NCBI GenBank assembly: GCA_036388855.1
Contig: DASVRA010000023.1
Location: forward strand, 18,371 to 82,370
Length of the DNA stretch: 64,000 nt
DNA from: DASVRA01 sp036388855
GTDB lineage: Bacteria; Pseudomonadota; Alphaproteobacteria; Caulobacterales; Caulobacteraceae
Reading direction: 5' to 3'
Shown here: piece after piece, positions 56,159 through 64,000 of the stretch
How positions within the stretch are numbered: position 1 is the stretch's first letter
Layout of the letters: each line of letters starts with the position of its first letter
Notes under the pieces: generated by a model
What the model saw: the letters and a program-made list of their open reading frames with translations, nothing else
The model's database searches: none
What the model was told of the DNA's origin: nothing
Made by a program: the position numbers and the translations under genes

Positions 56159-59100
56159 TGATTTCCGACGTAGCGGTCCGTCGGCCGGTGCTGGCGGCGG
56201 TGGCGGCGATCATCCTCTGCGTGGTCGGCTTCGCCTCATTCCGGGCGCTGCCGATCCGCGAGCTGCCCAACGTCGACCCGCCGGTGGTGTCGGTGTCGAC
56301 CGACTATCGCGGCGCCTCGGCGGAGGTGGTGGAGGCGCGGATCACCGAAATCCTGGAGCGCCAGATCGCCGGCATCCAGGGGCTGGACCGGATCAGCTCC
56401 ACCAGCCGCGACGGCTCCTCGCGCATCACCCTGGAGTTCACGCTCGACCGCAACATCGACGACGCCGCCAACGACGTGCGCGACGCGATCAGCCGGGTCA
56501 TCGACAACCTGCCGGAGGAGGCCGAGCCACCCCAGGTCGCCAAGGCGGACGCGGACTCGGCGCCCGTGATCATCCTCAACATGTCCTCCAGCCGGCTGAA
56601 CCGGCTGCAGCTGAGCGACTACGCCGAGCGCTACCTGGTCGAGCGGCTGTCCACGGTGCCCGGCGTGGCGCAAGTGCGCATCTTCGGCCAGCAGCGCTAC
56701 GCCATGCGCATCTGGCTCGACTCCGACGCCATGGCGGCGCGCGGGTTGACCGTCGCAGACGTGCAGACCGCGCTGCAGAGCCAAAACTCGGAGCTGCCCG
56801 CGGGCTTCCTGGAGAGCCAGTCCAAGGATTTCACCATCCGGGTGCAGCGCGGCTACGGCACGGCCGAGCAGTTTGCCCAGCTCCCGATAACCCGCGCCGG
56901 ACTTCAAGGGGCGGCCACCAGCACGACCTCCTCGGCTTCGACAACCGGCAGCTCCACCTCTACCGCCTCGACCGCCGGTGTGCCGGCCGGAGCATCCGGG
57001 GGCGTGCTGCAGGCCGCCTACGTAACCCGCCTGGCGGACATCGCCCGGGTGGAGGAGGCGCCGGACGAGCGGCGGCGGATGTTCCGCGGCAACGGCGCGG
57101 ACATGATCGGCATGGCGATCACCCGCCAGTCGCAGGCCAACGACCTGGAGATATCCAAGGGCGTTCGCCAGCTGGTGCAGGAACTGAAGCCTGTCCTGCC
57201 CCCCGGCACCGAACTGGTGGTGGCGGTCGACAGCTCCGAATTCACCGCCGAGGCGATCAAGGAGGTGTGGATCACCATCGGCATCGCCATCGTGCTGGTC
57301 TCGCTGGTGAACTTCATCTTCCTGGGTACGGCGCGGGCGGCGTTCATCCCCTCGATCGTGGCGCCGATCTGCCTGCTCTCGACCTTCATCGTGCTGGCGG
57401 CGCTGGGGTTCTCGATCAACCTGCTGACGCTGCTGGCGCTGGTGCTGGCGATCGGGCTGGTGGTCGACGACGCCATCGTGGTCACCGAAAACATCCAGCG
57501 GCGCATCGACAAGGGCGAGCCGCCGGTGGTGGCCGCCGAGCGCGGCACGCGGCAGGTGTTCTTCGCCGTGGTGGCGACCACCGTGGTGCTGATCTGCGTC
57601 TTTGCGCCCTTGATGTTCCTCCAGGGCCAGATCGGGCGGCTGTTCGTGGAGCTGGCGGTCGCCATCGCCTCTGCGGTCGCCTTTTCCGCCTTCATGGCGC
57701 TGACCCTGTCGCCGATGCTGGCCTCGAAGATCCTGCGCCCGGCCAAGACCGAAGGCTGGTTGGCGCGCAAGGTCGACTGGGCCATGGACGGGCTGCGGGA
57801 TTCCTACCGCAACTCGCTGACCGGCATGATCGGCCGGCGCGCGGCGCTCTTCGGAGTGGGGATCGTCATCGTGGCCGTTGGCGCGGCGGCGGTGTTCCTG
57901 TTCCTCAAGCTGCCCGAAGAGCTGGTGCCGCAGGAGGACCGCGGCCGCGTGGACGTCAGCGTCCAGGGGCCGGTCGGCTCGGGCTACGATTACATCGTGC
58001 GCGAGGCGTTGAAGCTCGAACCCATGCTGGCGCGGCTGAAGCAGGAGGGCGTAGCCGACCGCTACCTGCTCAGCGCGCCGGGCTTCGGCGGAGGGCAGTT
58101 CAACAGCGCCAGCGGCGTCGTGATGCTCAAGGACTGGGGTGAACGCGACCGCACCGCCGACGAGGTCGCCGCGGACCTGAACAAGCAGACCGGCCGGATC
58201 ACCGGCGCACGGGTCACCGCCAGCGTACGCGGACCGTTCCAGCGCGGCGGCGGTGGCGGAGGCGGCTCCAACGTCGACTTCATCGTCTCCGGACCGGAAT
58301 ACAAGCAGCTGGCCGACTGGATCGAGCCGATCATGCGGGCGGCTGAGGCCAATCCGGGCCTGGCGCGGCCGCGACTGGACTATGAGCCGACCTCGCCGCG
58401 CCTAGTGGTGGATGTGGACCGGGAGAAGGCGGCGGCGCTCGGGGTGTCTGCGGCCGACGTTGGGGGCGTGCTGGAGACCATGTTCGGCTCGCGCCGCGCC
58501 ACGACCTACATCAAGGGCGGGCAGGAATACGACGTGATCCTGCAGACGGGTATCGAGAACCGGCGCAGCGTCGAGGACCTGCAGACCCTCTACGTCCGCT
58601 CCGGCTCCGGCCAGCTGGTGCCGCTGTCGGCGCTGGTGACCACCCACGTGCAGGGCGACACGCCCGACCGGCGCCGGCTGAACCGGCAACGATCTGTCAC
58701 GCTCACCACCCAGCTGAACCCCGGCTACACGGTGCGTGATGCGGTGCAGTTCTTCCAGAAGCAGGCGGCGGAGCGGCCGGCGGGACCGATCGTCCAATGG
58801 GGCGGGCAGGCGCGCGACTTCCTGGAATCCAGCGGCGCGGTCGGGCTGGCGTTCGGCATGGCCATCCTGCTGGTGTTCCTCGTGCTGGCCGGCCAGTTCG
58901 AGAGCTGGATCAGTCCCGGTGTGATCATGCTCACCGTGCCGCTGGCGGCGGCGGGGGGGCTGTTCGGGCTGCTGATGGCCGGCTCGTCGCTGAACATCTA
59001 CAGCCAGATCGGCCTGATCATCCTGATCGGCATCGCCGCCAAGAACGGCATCCTAATCGTCGAGTTCGCCAACCAGCTGCGCGACGAGGGCCGCAGCGTG

Positions 59101-59427
59101 CCCGAGGCCGTCGTCGAGGCCGCCAGCCTGCGCCTGCGCCCGATCATCATGACCTCGATCGCCGCGGCCATGGGCGCCCTGCCGCTGATCCTGTGGCAGG
59201 GCGCGGGCGCCGGCAGCCGCCAGACCATCGGCGTGGTGATCTTCACCGGCGCGGTCTTCGCCACCCTGCTGACGCTGTTCATCGTGCCGGTGGTCTATGC
59301 GCTGGCCGGCCGCTGGACCCGCTCACCCAACTGGATCACCCGGCAGGTGGAGGCTTTCGAGGAGGAGCATGGCGGGCGAGGCCTGGAGGGGCACGGACCC
59401 CTGCCGCACGCTCAACCAGCGGAATAG
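56155..59427 (+). CDS. RND-family efflux permease (HAE-1 type)
   Basis: The 1090-residue inner-membrane drug/proton antiporter has 12 helices. It starts MMISDVAVRRPVLAAVAAI. Proton-relay residues are in LAIGLVVDDAIVVTENIQRR (two Asp), and the second-half helix has AAKNGILIVEFANQLRDEGR. The porter domain carries an unusual Ser/Thr/Ala/Gly-rich loop (about residues 249-288) where relatives have a short turn, so part of the extra length is this loop. Start and adaptor stop overlap as ATGA. The substrate is unknown. Confidence 0.94.
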   Translation: MMISDVAVRRPVLAAVAAIILCVVGFASFRALPIRELPNVDPPVVSVSTDYRGASAEVVEARITEILERQIAGIQGLDRISSTSRDGSSRITLEFTLDRNIDDAANDVRDAISRVIDNLPEEAEPPQVAKADADSAPVIILNMSSSRLNRLQLSDYAERYLVERLSTVPGVAQVRIFGQQRYAMRIWLDSDAMAARGLTVADVQTALQSQNSELPAGFLESQSKDFTIRVQRGYGTAEQFAQLPITRAGLQGAATSTTSSASTTGSSTSTASTAGVPAGASGGVLQAAYVTRLADIARVEEAPDERRRMFRGNGADMIGMAITRQSQANDLEISKGVRQLVQELKPVLPPGTELVVAVDSSEFTAEAIKEVWITIGIAIVLVSLVNFIFLGTARAAFIPSIVAPICLLSTFIVLAALGFSINLLTLLALVLAIGLVVDDAIVVTENIQRRIDKGEPPVVAAERGTRQVFFAVVATTVVLICVFAPLMFLQGQIGRLFVELAVAIASAVAFSAFMALTLSPMLASKILRPAKTEGWLARKVDWAMDGLRDSYRNSLTGMIGRRAALFGVGIVIVAVGAAAVFLFLKLPEELVPQEDRGRVDVSVQGPVGSGYDYIVREALKLEPMLARLKQEGVADRYLLSAPGFGGGQFNSASGVVMLKDWGERDRTADEVAADLNKQTGRITGARVTASVRGPFQRGGGGGGGSNVDFIVSGPEYKQLADWIEPIMRAAEANPGLARPRLDYEPTSPRLVVDVDREKAAALGVSAADVGGVLETMFGSRRATTYIKGGQEYDVILQTGIENRRSVEDLQTLYVRSGSGQLVPLSALVTTHVQGDTPDRRRLNRQRSVTLTTQLNPGYTVRDAVQFFQKQAAERPAGPIVQWGGQARDFLESSGAVGLAFGMAILLVFLVLAGQFESWISPGVIMLTVPLAAAGGLFGLLMAGSSLNIYSQIGLIILIGIAAKNGILIVEFANQLRDEGRSVPEAVVEAASLRLRPIIMTSIAAAMGALPLILWQGAGAGSRQTIGVVIFTGAVFATLLTLFIVPVVYALAGRWTRSPNWITRQVEAFEEEHGGRGLEGHGPLPHAQPAE

Positions 59428-59431
59428 GGCT

Positions 59432-59851
59432 TCACTCCCCGATCAGGTGAAGCGCCACCTCGCGCCGGTGTGGCCGAACGCGGTGCTCGAACAGGTAGAC
59501 GCCCTGCCACGTGCCGAGCAGGAGGCGGCCGCCGGCCAGCGGGATCGACAGCTGCGTCTGGGTCAGCGCCGCCCGCAAGTGGGCCGGCATGTCGTCAGGG
59601 CCCTCGTCCCCGTGCTCATAAAGCTCCGGCGCCTCGGGCGCGATGCGGGCGAAGTAGGCTTCGAGGTCGCGGCGGGCGGCGGGGGCGGCGTTCTCCTGGA
59701 TCAGCAGCGACGCGGAGGTGTGGCGGCAGAAAAGGGTGAGCAGCCCCGCCGCCATCCCCTGCCCTTCCGCCCAGCGGCGGACATCGCGGGTGATCTCGTG
59801 CAGGCCCTGCCGGGGCGTGCGCACCTCCAGCACGTGCTGCGCCTGGCGCAC
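59432..59851 (-). CDS. yjbQ: YjbQ (UPF0047) family protein
   Basis: The 139-residue protein has the family motifs LLTLFCRHTSASLLIQENA, ARRDLEAYFARIAP and HGDEGPDDMPAHLRAALTQ, then LSIPLAGGRLLLGTWQGVYL and EHR. YjbQ proteins have been linked to a secondary thiamine-phosphate synthase activity, but the physiological role is unsettled. The three conserved His-rich sites (CRHTSAS, YEHGDEG, FEHR) are intact. It is convergent with the RND pump (four-base gap) and starts two bases after the epimerase stop, so it is the last gene of a four-gene operon. Confidence 0.9.
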   Translation of the reverse strand: MRQAQHVLEVRTPRQGLHEITRDVRRWAEGQGMAAGLLTLFCRHTSASLLIQENAAPAARRDLEAYFARIAPEAPELYEHGDEGPDDMPAHLRAALTQTQLSIPLAGGRLLLGTWQGVYLFEHRVRPHRREVALHLIGE

Positions 59852-59853
59852 GC

Positions 59854-60870
59854 TCAGGCGTGGCCCCAGCGGCGCAGGTCGTGGAGCGTGTCGAGGATCG
59901 ACTGGTCCACATCGCGAAAGGCCAGCCCAAGATCGCGCCGGATCTTTGAGTCGTCGAACCGCGGCGTCTTGCCCAGGTGGGTGCGCAGGTAGCTGCCGAC
60001 GCCGGGCTTCTGGGTGTGGGACATCAGCCGCGCCATCACGGTGCCGGGGCCGCTGTCGAGCATCAGCTTGGGCAGGTTGGCGCCCTCGAAGCCGGAGCGG
60101 CGCACCGCTTCGGCAACCTGGCGCATGCTGCGCGTTTCCGCCGCGCAGATGTAGCGCCCTTGTGCGTCAGGCGCGGTGAGCGCCCGAACATGCGCCTCGG
60201 CCACGTCGCGCACGTCGACGAAGCCCCACTCCAGCGCCAGCACGCCGGGATAGCGGCCGCGCACGAGGTCGGCGATCACCTGGTTGGAGGCGTTCAGCGC
60301 CTGCGTATGCGCCGGGCCGATCACCAGGAACGGGTTGATCGCGATCAGATTCCATGCCGGCTTGGCCTCACGCGCGAACCGCCACGCCGCCCGCTCCGCT
60401 TCGGCCTTGGAGAAGTAGTAGGGGTTGCGGGTGAGGCTGGAGCGGTCGTTCCAGTCCATCTCGGTCAGCACCCGTCCGTCCGGCTCGTCGGTGACCGCCG
60501 CCATGGACGAGGTTAGCACCACCCGCTTGATCCGCGGGTTGGTCGCCGCCGCCTCGAGCACGGAGAGCGTGCCGCGCACCGCGGGATCGACCAGCTGGCG
60601 CTGGGGGTCGCGGGCGTTCAGCACGTAGGGGCTGGCGGTGTGGATGACGTAGTCCACCCCGGCGACATGCGGGTGGAAGGCGTCGGGCTCCAGCAGGTCG
60701 GCCGGCGCCAGTTCCAGCCGCTCCGACGCCCCCGGCAGCGCCCGCAGGTGCTCGGCCTTGGTGGGGTCGCGGACGGTTCCGCGCACGGTGTAGCCCACCG
60801 TGAGGAGCCGCTCGACCACGTGCGCCCCGACGAAGCCGGCGGCGCCGGAGACCAGCACCCGTTCGCTCAT
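59854..60870 (-). CDS. NAD-dependent epimerase/dehydratase (extended SDR)
   Basis: This is a 338-residue Rossmann protein of the DFR/cinnamyl-reductase-like group. NAD(P) is bound by VLVSGAAGFVGAHVVERLL, and the catalytic YxxxK is in NPYYFSKAEAERAAW (about residues 145-159), with SSMAAVTDE holding the Ser. The substrate is unknown. The ATG at 60870 overlaps the upstream gene's stop (ATGA). It lies in an operon with phaB, a duplicated-domain exported protein and yjbQ. Confidence 0.9.
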   Translation of the reverse strand: MSERVLVSGAAGFVGAHVVERLLTVGYTVRGTVRDPTKAEHLRALPGASERLELAPADLLEPDAFHPHVAGVDYVIHTASPYVLNARDPQRQLVDPAVRGTLSVLEAAATNPRIKRVVLTSSMAAVTDEPDGRVLTEMDWNDRSSLTRNPYYFSKAEAERAAWRFAREAKPAWNLIAINPFLVIGPAHTQALNASNQVIADLVRGRYPGVLALEWGFVDVRDVAEAHVRALTAPDAQGRYICAAETRSMRQVAEAVRRSGFEGANLPKLMLDSGPGTVMARLMSHTQKPGVGSYLRTHLGKTPRFDDSKIRRDLGLAFRDVDQSILDTLHDLRRWGHA

Positions 60871-62099
60871 TCGCGGTCGGCGCGCGCGGCCACGATCGTG
60901 ACGGCGATCTCGTCGAGCCGGGGATTGATGAAGTCCAGCCGCGTGCGGCCGTCCGTGATTTGACTGACTACGGCAGGGACGGAGCTGCCGGTGAGAGTCC
61001 AGTCCGGGGGGAGGACGACCGCGTTCGCGGCCCGGCCGAGGCTGCGTTTCCAGATCAGCTGGTCGCGGGTGAGCGTGTAGCTGCCGGGGTCGGTGTAGGT
61101 TTCGGAGAGGCGAAGCCGGGCGGTTTCTCCCGGCTTGAGCGGCGGATAGCGGAACACCACCACCTCGCTCCGCGGGGTGATCACCTTGGGCCGGTCCTCT
61201 TCCTCGAGGCCGGCGCGCGTGATCGCTTCGCCTTTCAGCACCTCGATCTTCAGCGGTTCGCCGGTATCGAGGTTGCGGCCGGAGGGGTTGGCGACGGTGG
61301 AGCCCTCGCGCACCACGTTGACGTAGGCCGCTCGTCCCGCCCGGGTTTCGGTGTAGTCGTGATAGAGCTCGAAGGCGTGGGTCTCCGGCTCCTTGAGGAA
61401 GTAGACGATGGTGCGGTTCTGGTGCGCCCGCTCGTCGAAATCGGTGGCCGATGGAGGAGGCTCCGTCGGCAAAGCCGGCCGCGCCCGGATCACCAGCGGC
61501 GCCTCGGCGGGCGTGGCGTTCCAGAAGCTGATCATCACCCGCCCGTCCGGCGTGGTCAGCACCTGTGAGGGGTAGTTGCTGGACGCCAGACGGTAGCCCT
61601 TCGGCAGCACCACCGCGTTGCGCTTCACACCCAGCGAGCGGCTGAAGACAATCTCGGCGCCGTTGGTGAAGTAGCTTTTGGGATCGGCATAGGTCTTGTC
61701 GATCAGGATGCGGCCCTCGCCGCCGTCCTTCGGCACCGGCCGCGCCAGGCGCACGCGGATGTAGTCGTAGGTCGGGTCGGCCTCGGCGTAGCCGTCCTTC
61801 CGCGCCTGCTCCCCGCCCACCACCTGGAAGGGGAGCGGCTTGCCGGTCGCCATGTCTGTGACCCGCTCGTCGGTGGCGACGCTGCCCTTGCGGATGGGGT
61901 TGAAGAACCAAGCCGCCCCGGGCTCCGTCTGCGTCACCTCATAGAGGATGCGGAACTTGCCGGAGCCCGGCGCCAGCAGTTCGTAGCGGGTGTAGGCCTC
62001 GACCACCGCCATCGACGCCGGCGCGTCCAGCGCCTGGGCCGGGGCGGCGGCCGGCGCACCGAGCACCAGCGCCGCGAGAAGGAGGAGCGCCCGTCGCAT
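60867..62099 (-). CDS. Exported protein of two tandem homologous domains, unknown function
   Basis: The 410-residue protein has a signal peptide (MRRALLLLAALVLGAPAAAPAQ). Two repeats of about 200 residues follow. The first has YFTNGAEIVFSRSLG then NAVVLPKGYRLASS (about 143-172). The second has YTLTRDQLIWKRSLG then NAVVLPPDWTLTGS (about 336-365). Both begin with a similar strand block ending in ATGKPLPFQVV or DTGEPLKIEVL. The fold is likely all-beta and periplasmic. I do not recognise the family. It is sandwiched between phaB (two-base gap) and the epimerase (overlap), so it is made with those enzymes. Confidence 0.75.
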   Translation of the reverse strand: MRRALLLLAALVLGAPAAAPAQALDAPASMAVVEAYTRYELLAPGSGKFRILYEVTQTEPGAAWFFNPIRKGSVATDERVTDMATGKPLPFQVVGGEQARKDGYAEADPTYDYIRVRLARPVPKDGGEGRILIDKTYADPKSYFTNGAEIVFSRSLGVKRNAVVLPKGYRLASSNYPSQVLTTPDGRVMISFWNATPAEAPLVIRARPALPTEPPPSATDFDERAHQNRTIVYFLKEPETHAFELYHDYTETRAGRAAYVNVVREGSTVANPSGRNLDTGEPLKIEVLKGEAITRAGLEEEDRPKVITPRSEVVVFRYPPLKPGETARLRLSETYTDPGSYTLTRDQLIWKRSLGRAANAVVLPPDWTLTGSSVPAVVSQITDGRTRLDFINPRLDEIAVTIVAARADRE

Positions 62100-62101
62100 C
62101 C

Positions 62102-62824
62102 TTAATACATATGCTGGCCGCCGTTCATCGACAGGGTGGAGCCGGTGATGAAGCCGCTCTCCTCGCCGCAGAGGAAGGCGACGCCTCGGGCGATCTCCTC
62201 GGCCTTGCCGAGCCGGCCCACCGGGACCTTTGCGACGATCTTGGCCAGCACGTCGGGCGGCACGGCGGCGACCATCTCGGTGTCGATGTAGCCCGGCGCC
62301 AACGCGTTCACCGTAACCCCGAACTTTGCCCCCTCCTGCGCCAGCGCCTTGGTGAAGCCGTGGATGCCGCTCTTGGCGGCGGCGTAGTTGACCTGGCCGT
62401 ATTGGCCGCCCTGGCCGTTGATCGAGCCAATGTTGACGATCCGGCCCCAGCCGCGCTCGCGCATGCCTGGGAAGGTGGCCTTGGCCATGTTGAAGCAGCC
62501 GCCGAGGTTCACGTCGATGACCTCCCTCCACATCTCCCAGGTCATCTTCAAAAGGGTGCCGTCGCGGGTGATGCCAGCGTTGTTGACCAGCACGTCGACC
62601 GGCCCGACCTCCTCGGCCACCCGCGCCACCTCGCGCTGGCAGGCCTCATGGTCGGCGACGTTCCACTTGTAGACCCAGATGCCGGTCTCTTCCTTGAACG
62701 CCAGGGCGCGGGCGTCGGCGCCGGCGTAGTTGGCGACCACCGTCATCCCCTGGCGCGCCAGTTCCTCCGAGATCGCCCGCCCGATCCCACGGGTGCCGCC
62801 GGTCACCAATGCCACGCGCGCCAT
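62102..62824 (-). CDS. phaB: Acetoacetyl-CoA reductase (PhaB-type)
   Basis: PhaB reduces acetoacetyl-CoA to (R)-3-hydroxybutyryl-CoA with NADPH, feeding polyhydroxybutyrate synthesis. The 240-residue short-chain dehydrogenase has the nucleotide site TGGTRGIGRAI, NNAGITRDGTLLKM, catalytic Ser in NIGSINGQGGQYGQ and YAAAKSG with Tyr-x3-Lys, and the PhaB-like end SMNGGQHMY. AGGAGGAG precedes the ATG at 62824. No polymerase or thiolase is nearby, so synthesis of storage polymer would need genes elsewhere. Confidence 0.92.
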   Translation of the reverse strand: MARVALVTGGTRGIGRAISEELARQGMTVVANYAGADARALAFKEETGIWVYKWNVADHEACQREVARVAEEVGPVDVLVNNAGITRDGTLLKMTWEMWREVIDVNLGGCFNMAKATFPGMRERGWGRIVNIGSINGQGGQYGQVNYAAAKSGIHGFTKALAQEGAKFGVTVNALAPGYIDTEMVAAVPPDVLAKIVAKVPVGRLGKAEEIARGVAFLCGEESGFITGSTLSMNGGQHMY

Positions 62825-62906
62825 GGAAGTCTCCTCCTGTCCCTGAACGCCGGACTTGCGCCGGCTGCGCGCGGCTCATGCCACAGGCGAGGCGGCGCCG
62901 GAAGCT

Positions 62907-62935
62907 TTGCAACCTTTGGCCTTTTCGCCCATCTA
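62907..62935 (+). promoter_or_regulatory. Possible folE promoter
   Basis: TTGCAA at 62907-62912 and CATCTA at 62930-62935 are separated by 17 bases. The folE start follows 22 bases after. Both boxes are only partial matches to housekeeping consensus, so this is weak. Confidence 0.3.
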
Positions 62936-62957
62936 AACTCCGAACCGGAGACGCGCG

Positions 62958-63566
62958 ATGAGCAGACCCTTTCTTTCGCCCGTGGAGTCCAACGGCCGAA
63001 TCAGGCCGAGCCAGCAGGAGGCGGAGGAGGCCGTGCGCACCCTGATCCGCTGGGCCGGAGACGATCCGGAGCGCGAGGGGCTGCTGGACACGCCCAAGCG
63101 GGTGACCAAGTCGTACCGCGAGCTGTTCGCCGGCTACGACCAGTGCCCGCGCAAATACCTGGAGCGCACGTTCGAGGAAGTGGCGGGATACGATGAGCTG
63201 GTGGTGCTCAAGGACATCCGCTTTTCCAGCTTCTGCGAGCACCACATGCTGCCGTTCGTGGGCCGCGCGCACGTCGGCTACCTGCCGACCGACCGGGTGG
63301 TGGGCATCTCCAAGCTGGCGCGAGTGGTGCACGGCTTCGCGCGGCGCCTGCAGATCCAGGAGAAGATGACCGCCGAGATCGCCCAGGCCATCTGGGACAT
63401 CCTTCGCCCGCACGGCGTGGGCGTGGTGATCGAGAGCGAGCACAGCTGCATGACCATGCGCGGGGTGCAGACCGAAGGGGCGTCGCTGAAGACTTCGACG
63501 CTCATGGGGGTGATCCGCGACGACCCGCGCACGCGCGAGGAGTTCCTGCGCCTGGCGCGGGGCTGA
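62958..63566 (+). CDS. folE: GTP cyclohydrolase I
   Basis: FolE makes dihydroneopterin triphosphate for folate. The 202-residue protein has the zinc-binding FSSFCEHHMLPFVGRAHVGY, the ring-opening region LARVVHGFARRLQIQEKMT and SEHSCMTMRGV with the third zinc ligand Cys. The length is normal. This is GTP cyclohydrolase I and should not be confused with the missing cyclohydrolase II activity of RibBX. Confidence 0.95.
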   Translation: MSRPFLSPVESNGRIRPSQQEAEEAVRTLIRWAGDDPEREGLLDTPKRVTKSYRELFAGYDQCPRKYLERTFEEVAGYDELVVLKDIRFSSFCEHHMLPFVGRAHVGYLPTDRVVGISKLARVVHGFARRLQIQEKMTAEIAQAIWDILRPHGVGVVIESEHSCMTMRGVQTEGASLKTSTLMGVIRDDPRTREEFLRLARG

Positions 63567-63571
63567 GGGAG

Positions 63572-63805
63572 TCACCCGGCCCGCGGCGGCGGAAAGGGCG
63601 GCGGCAGGCCGGCCAGGGCGCGGTACTTGGCCGAGCAGGGACGGTCGGCCTCATGGCCGAAGCCGGCTTCGTCGAGCGCCTGCAGGGCGCGTTCGACCAT
63701 GTGGTCGAGCCGCCGCGAGCGGGCCTGGCGCTCCGCCGCTTCGGCCGCGCGGGCGGCGGCGAGGCCGCGGCCCTTGAGGCGGGCGGGGGGTTTGGGTCTG
63801 GCCAT
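63572..63805 (-). CDS. Small hypothetical basic protein
   Basis: The 77-residue product has AGGAG ten bases before the ATG at 63805. It begins with a very basic stretch (MARPKPPARLKGRGLAAARA), then a helix, and ends in a Pro-rich tail (GLPPPFPPPRAG). No domain is recognised, and a single Cys is present. It is convergent with folE, with five bases between the stops. The ribosome site and codon pattern favour it as real. The remaining 195 bases to the window end hold no gene I can support. Confidence 0.55.
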   Translation of the reverse strand: MARPKPPARLKGRGLAAARAAEAAERQARSRRLDHMVERALQALDEAGFGHEADRPCSAKYRALAGLPPPFPPPRAG

Positions 63806-64000
63806 CTCACGTTTTCTCCTGAAGTGCGCCCACGCGCCGTGCCTCTCCGGCTAACGCCGGAGGCGGGAGGGCGGCGGGGCGCCGGGCGCTGCCCGGAGCA
63901 ATGGAATAACCGTTTCGGCAGGTCCGGTACGCCCCGCGCGGTTCGTTTTCGGCCAGCGTCCGGCAGGCGCACGTCTTGGGTGCTACCCGGACCCCGGAGC

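Noticed and set aside
59854..61911. A single 685-residue minus-strand frame covering the epimerase and upstream region
   Set aside because: Only the part from 60870 downstream has SDR motifs. The upstream part is the wrong frame of the duplicated-domain exported protein, whose own frame has a signal peptide and overlapping start.
63845..63862. Hairpin TCCGGC-TAAC-GCCGGA near the window end, considered as a terminator or the arm of a tRNA
   Set aside because: It has no T-run and no cloverleaf neighbours, and no gene clearly ends there.

Overview
The window is high-GC, gene-dense bacterial chromosome with almost no intergenic slack. It most resembles an alphaproteobacterium of the Caulobacterales (Caulobacter or Phenylobacterium-like). 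The reasons are the mix of a DipM-like LysM/LytM protein after surE-pcm, a TipF-like degenerate EAL protein, a DUF3035 (BamF) lipoprotein, a MucR-type regulator, two DUF2336 proteins, an alphaproteobacterial SOS box (GTTC-N7-GTTC) at ssb and a CtrA-like site. No rRNA, tRNA, CRISPR array, prophage or insertion sequence was recognised.

Layout. 0-10 kb: a Gly/Ala-rich lipoprotein, dnaB, tatABC, serS, surE-pcm-dipM and a charged coiled-coil protein. 10-15 kb: lipB, a two-gene lower-GC patch of unknown genes (11.1-12.2 kb), nadE and a TonB-C-like protein. 15-22 kb: ileS, lspA, bamF, a sulfotransferase-like gene and mutL. 22-26.5 kb: two Fe(II)/2-oxoglutarate dioxygenases facing each other, a stand-alone Ada zinc domain, a methyltransferase and a tipF-like gene. 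26.6-32.4 kb: a TonB-dependent receptor, a flavin oxidase, an SMP-30 protein and mutY. 32.5-36.8 kb: a DMT transporter, ssb and the proton-pumping pyrophosphatase hppA. 36.8-43.2 kb: a tightly overlapped minus-strand run, glyA-nrdR-ribD(reductase only)-ribE-ribBX-ribH-nusB-thiL. 43.4-51.7 kb: mucR-like, fRMsr, GNAT and glycosyltransferase genes, a lytic transglycosylase, two DUF2336 genes, an Hpt gene and nadK. 51.8-59.4 kb: glpK, a class II aldolase, a predicted barrel protein and an RND efflux pair. 59.4-63.8 kb: a yjbQ/epimerase/duplicated-domain protein/phaB operon, then folE.

Most of the window is housekeeping, and no obvious new defence or biosynthetic system stands out. The unusual signals lie inside ordinary genes. 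Palindromic repeats occur in two families, one of which is translated in-frame inside ribD and forms the 5' end of the thiL reading frame. The riboflavin operon lacks a visible deaminase domain and lacks the GTP cyclohydrolase II zinc cysteines. SerRS carries an insertion of roughly 60 residues with different base composition. The DipM-like LytM domain, the MucR-like zinc finger and the EAL domain have lost key residues. A compact Ada-domain/2OG-oxygenase gene pair may be a split alkylation-response module.
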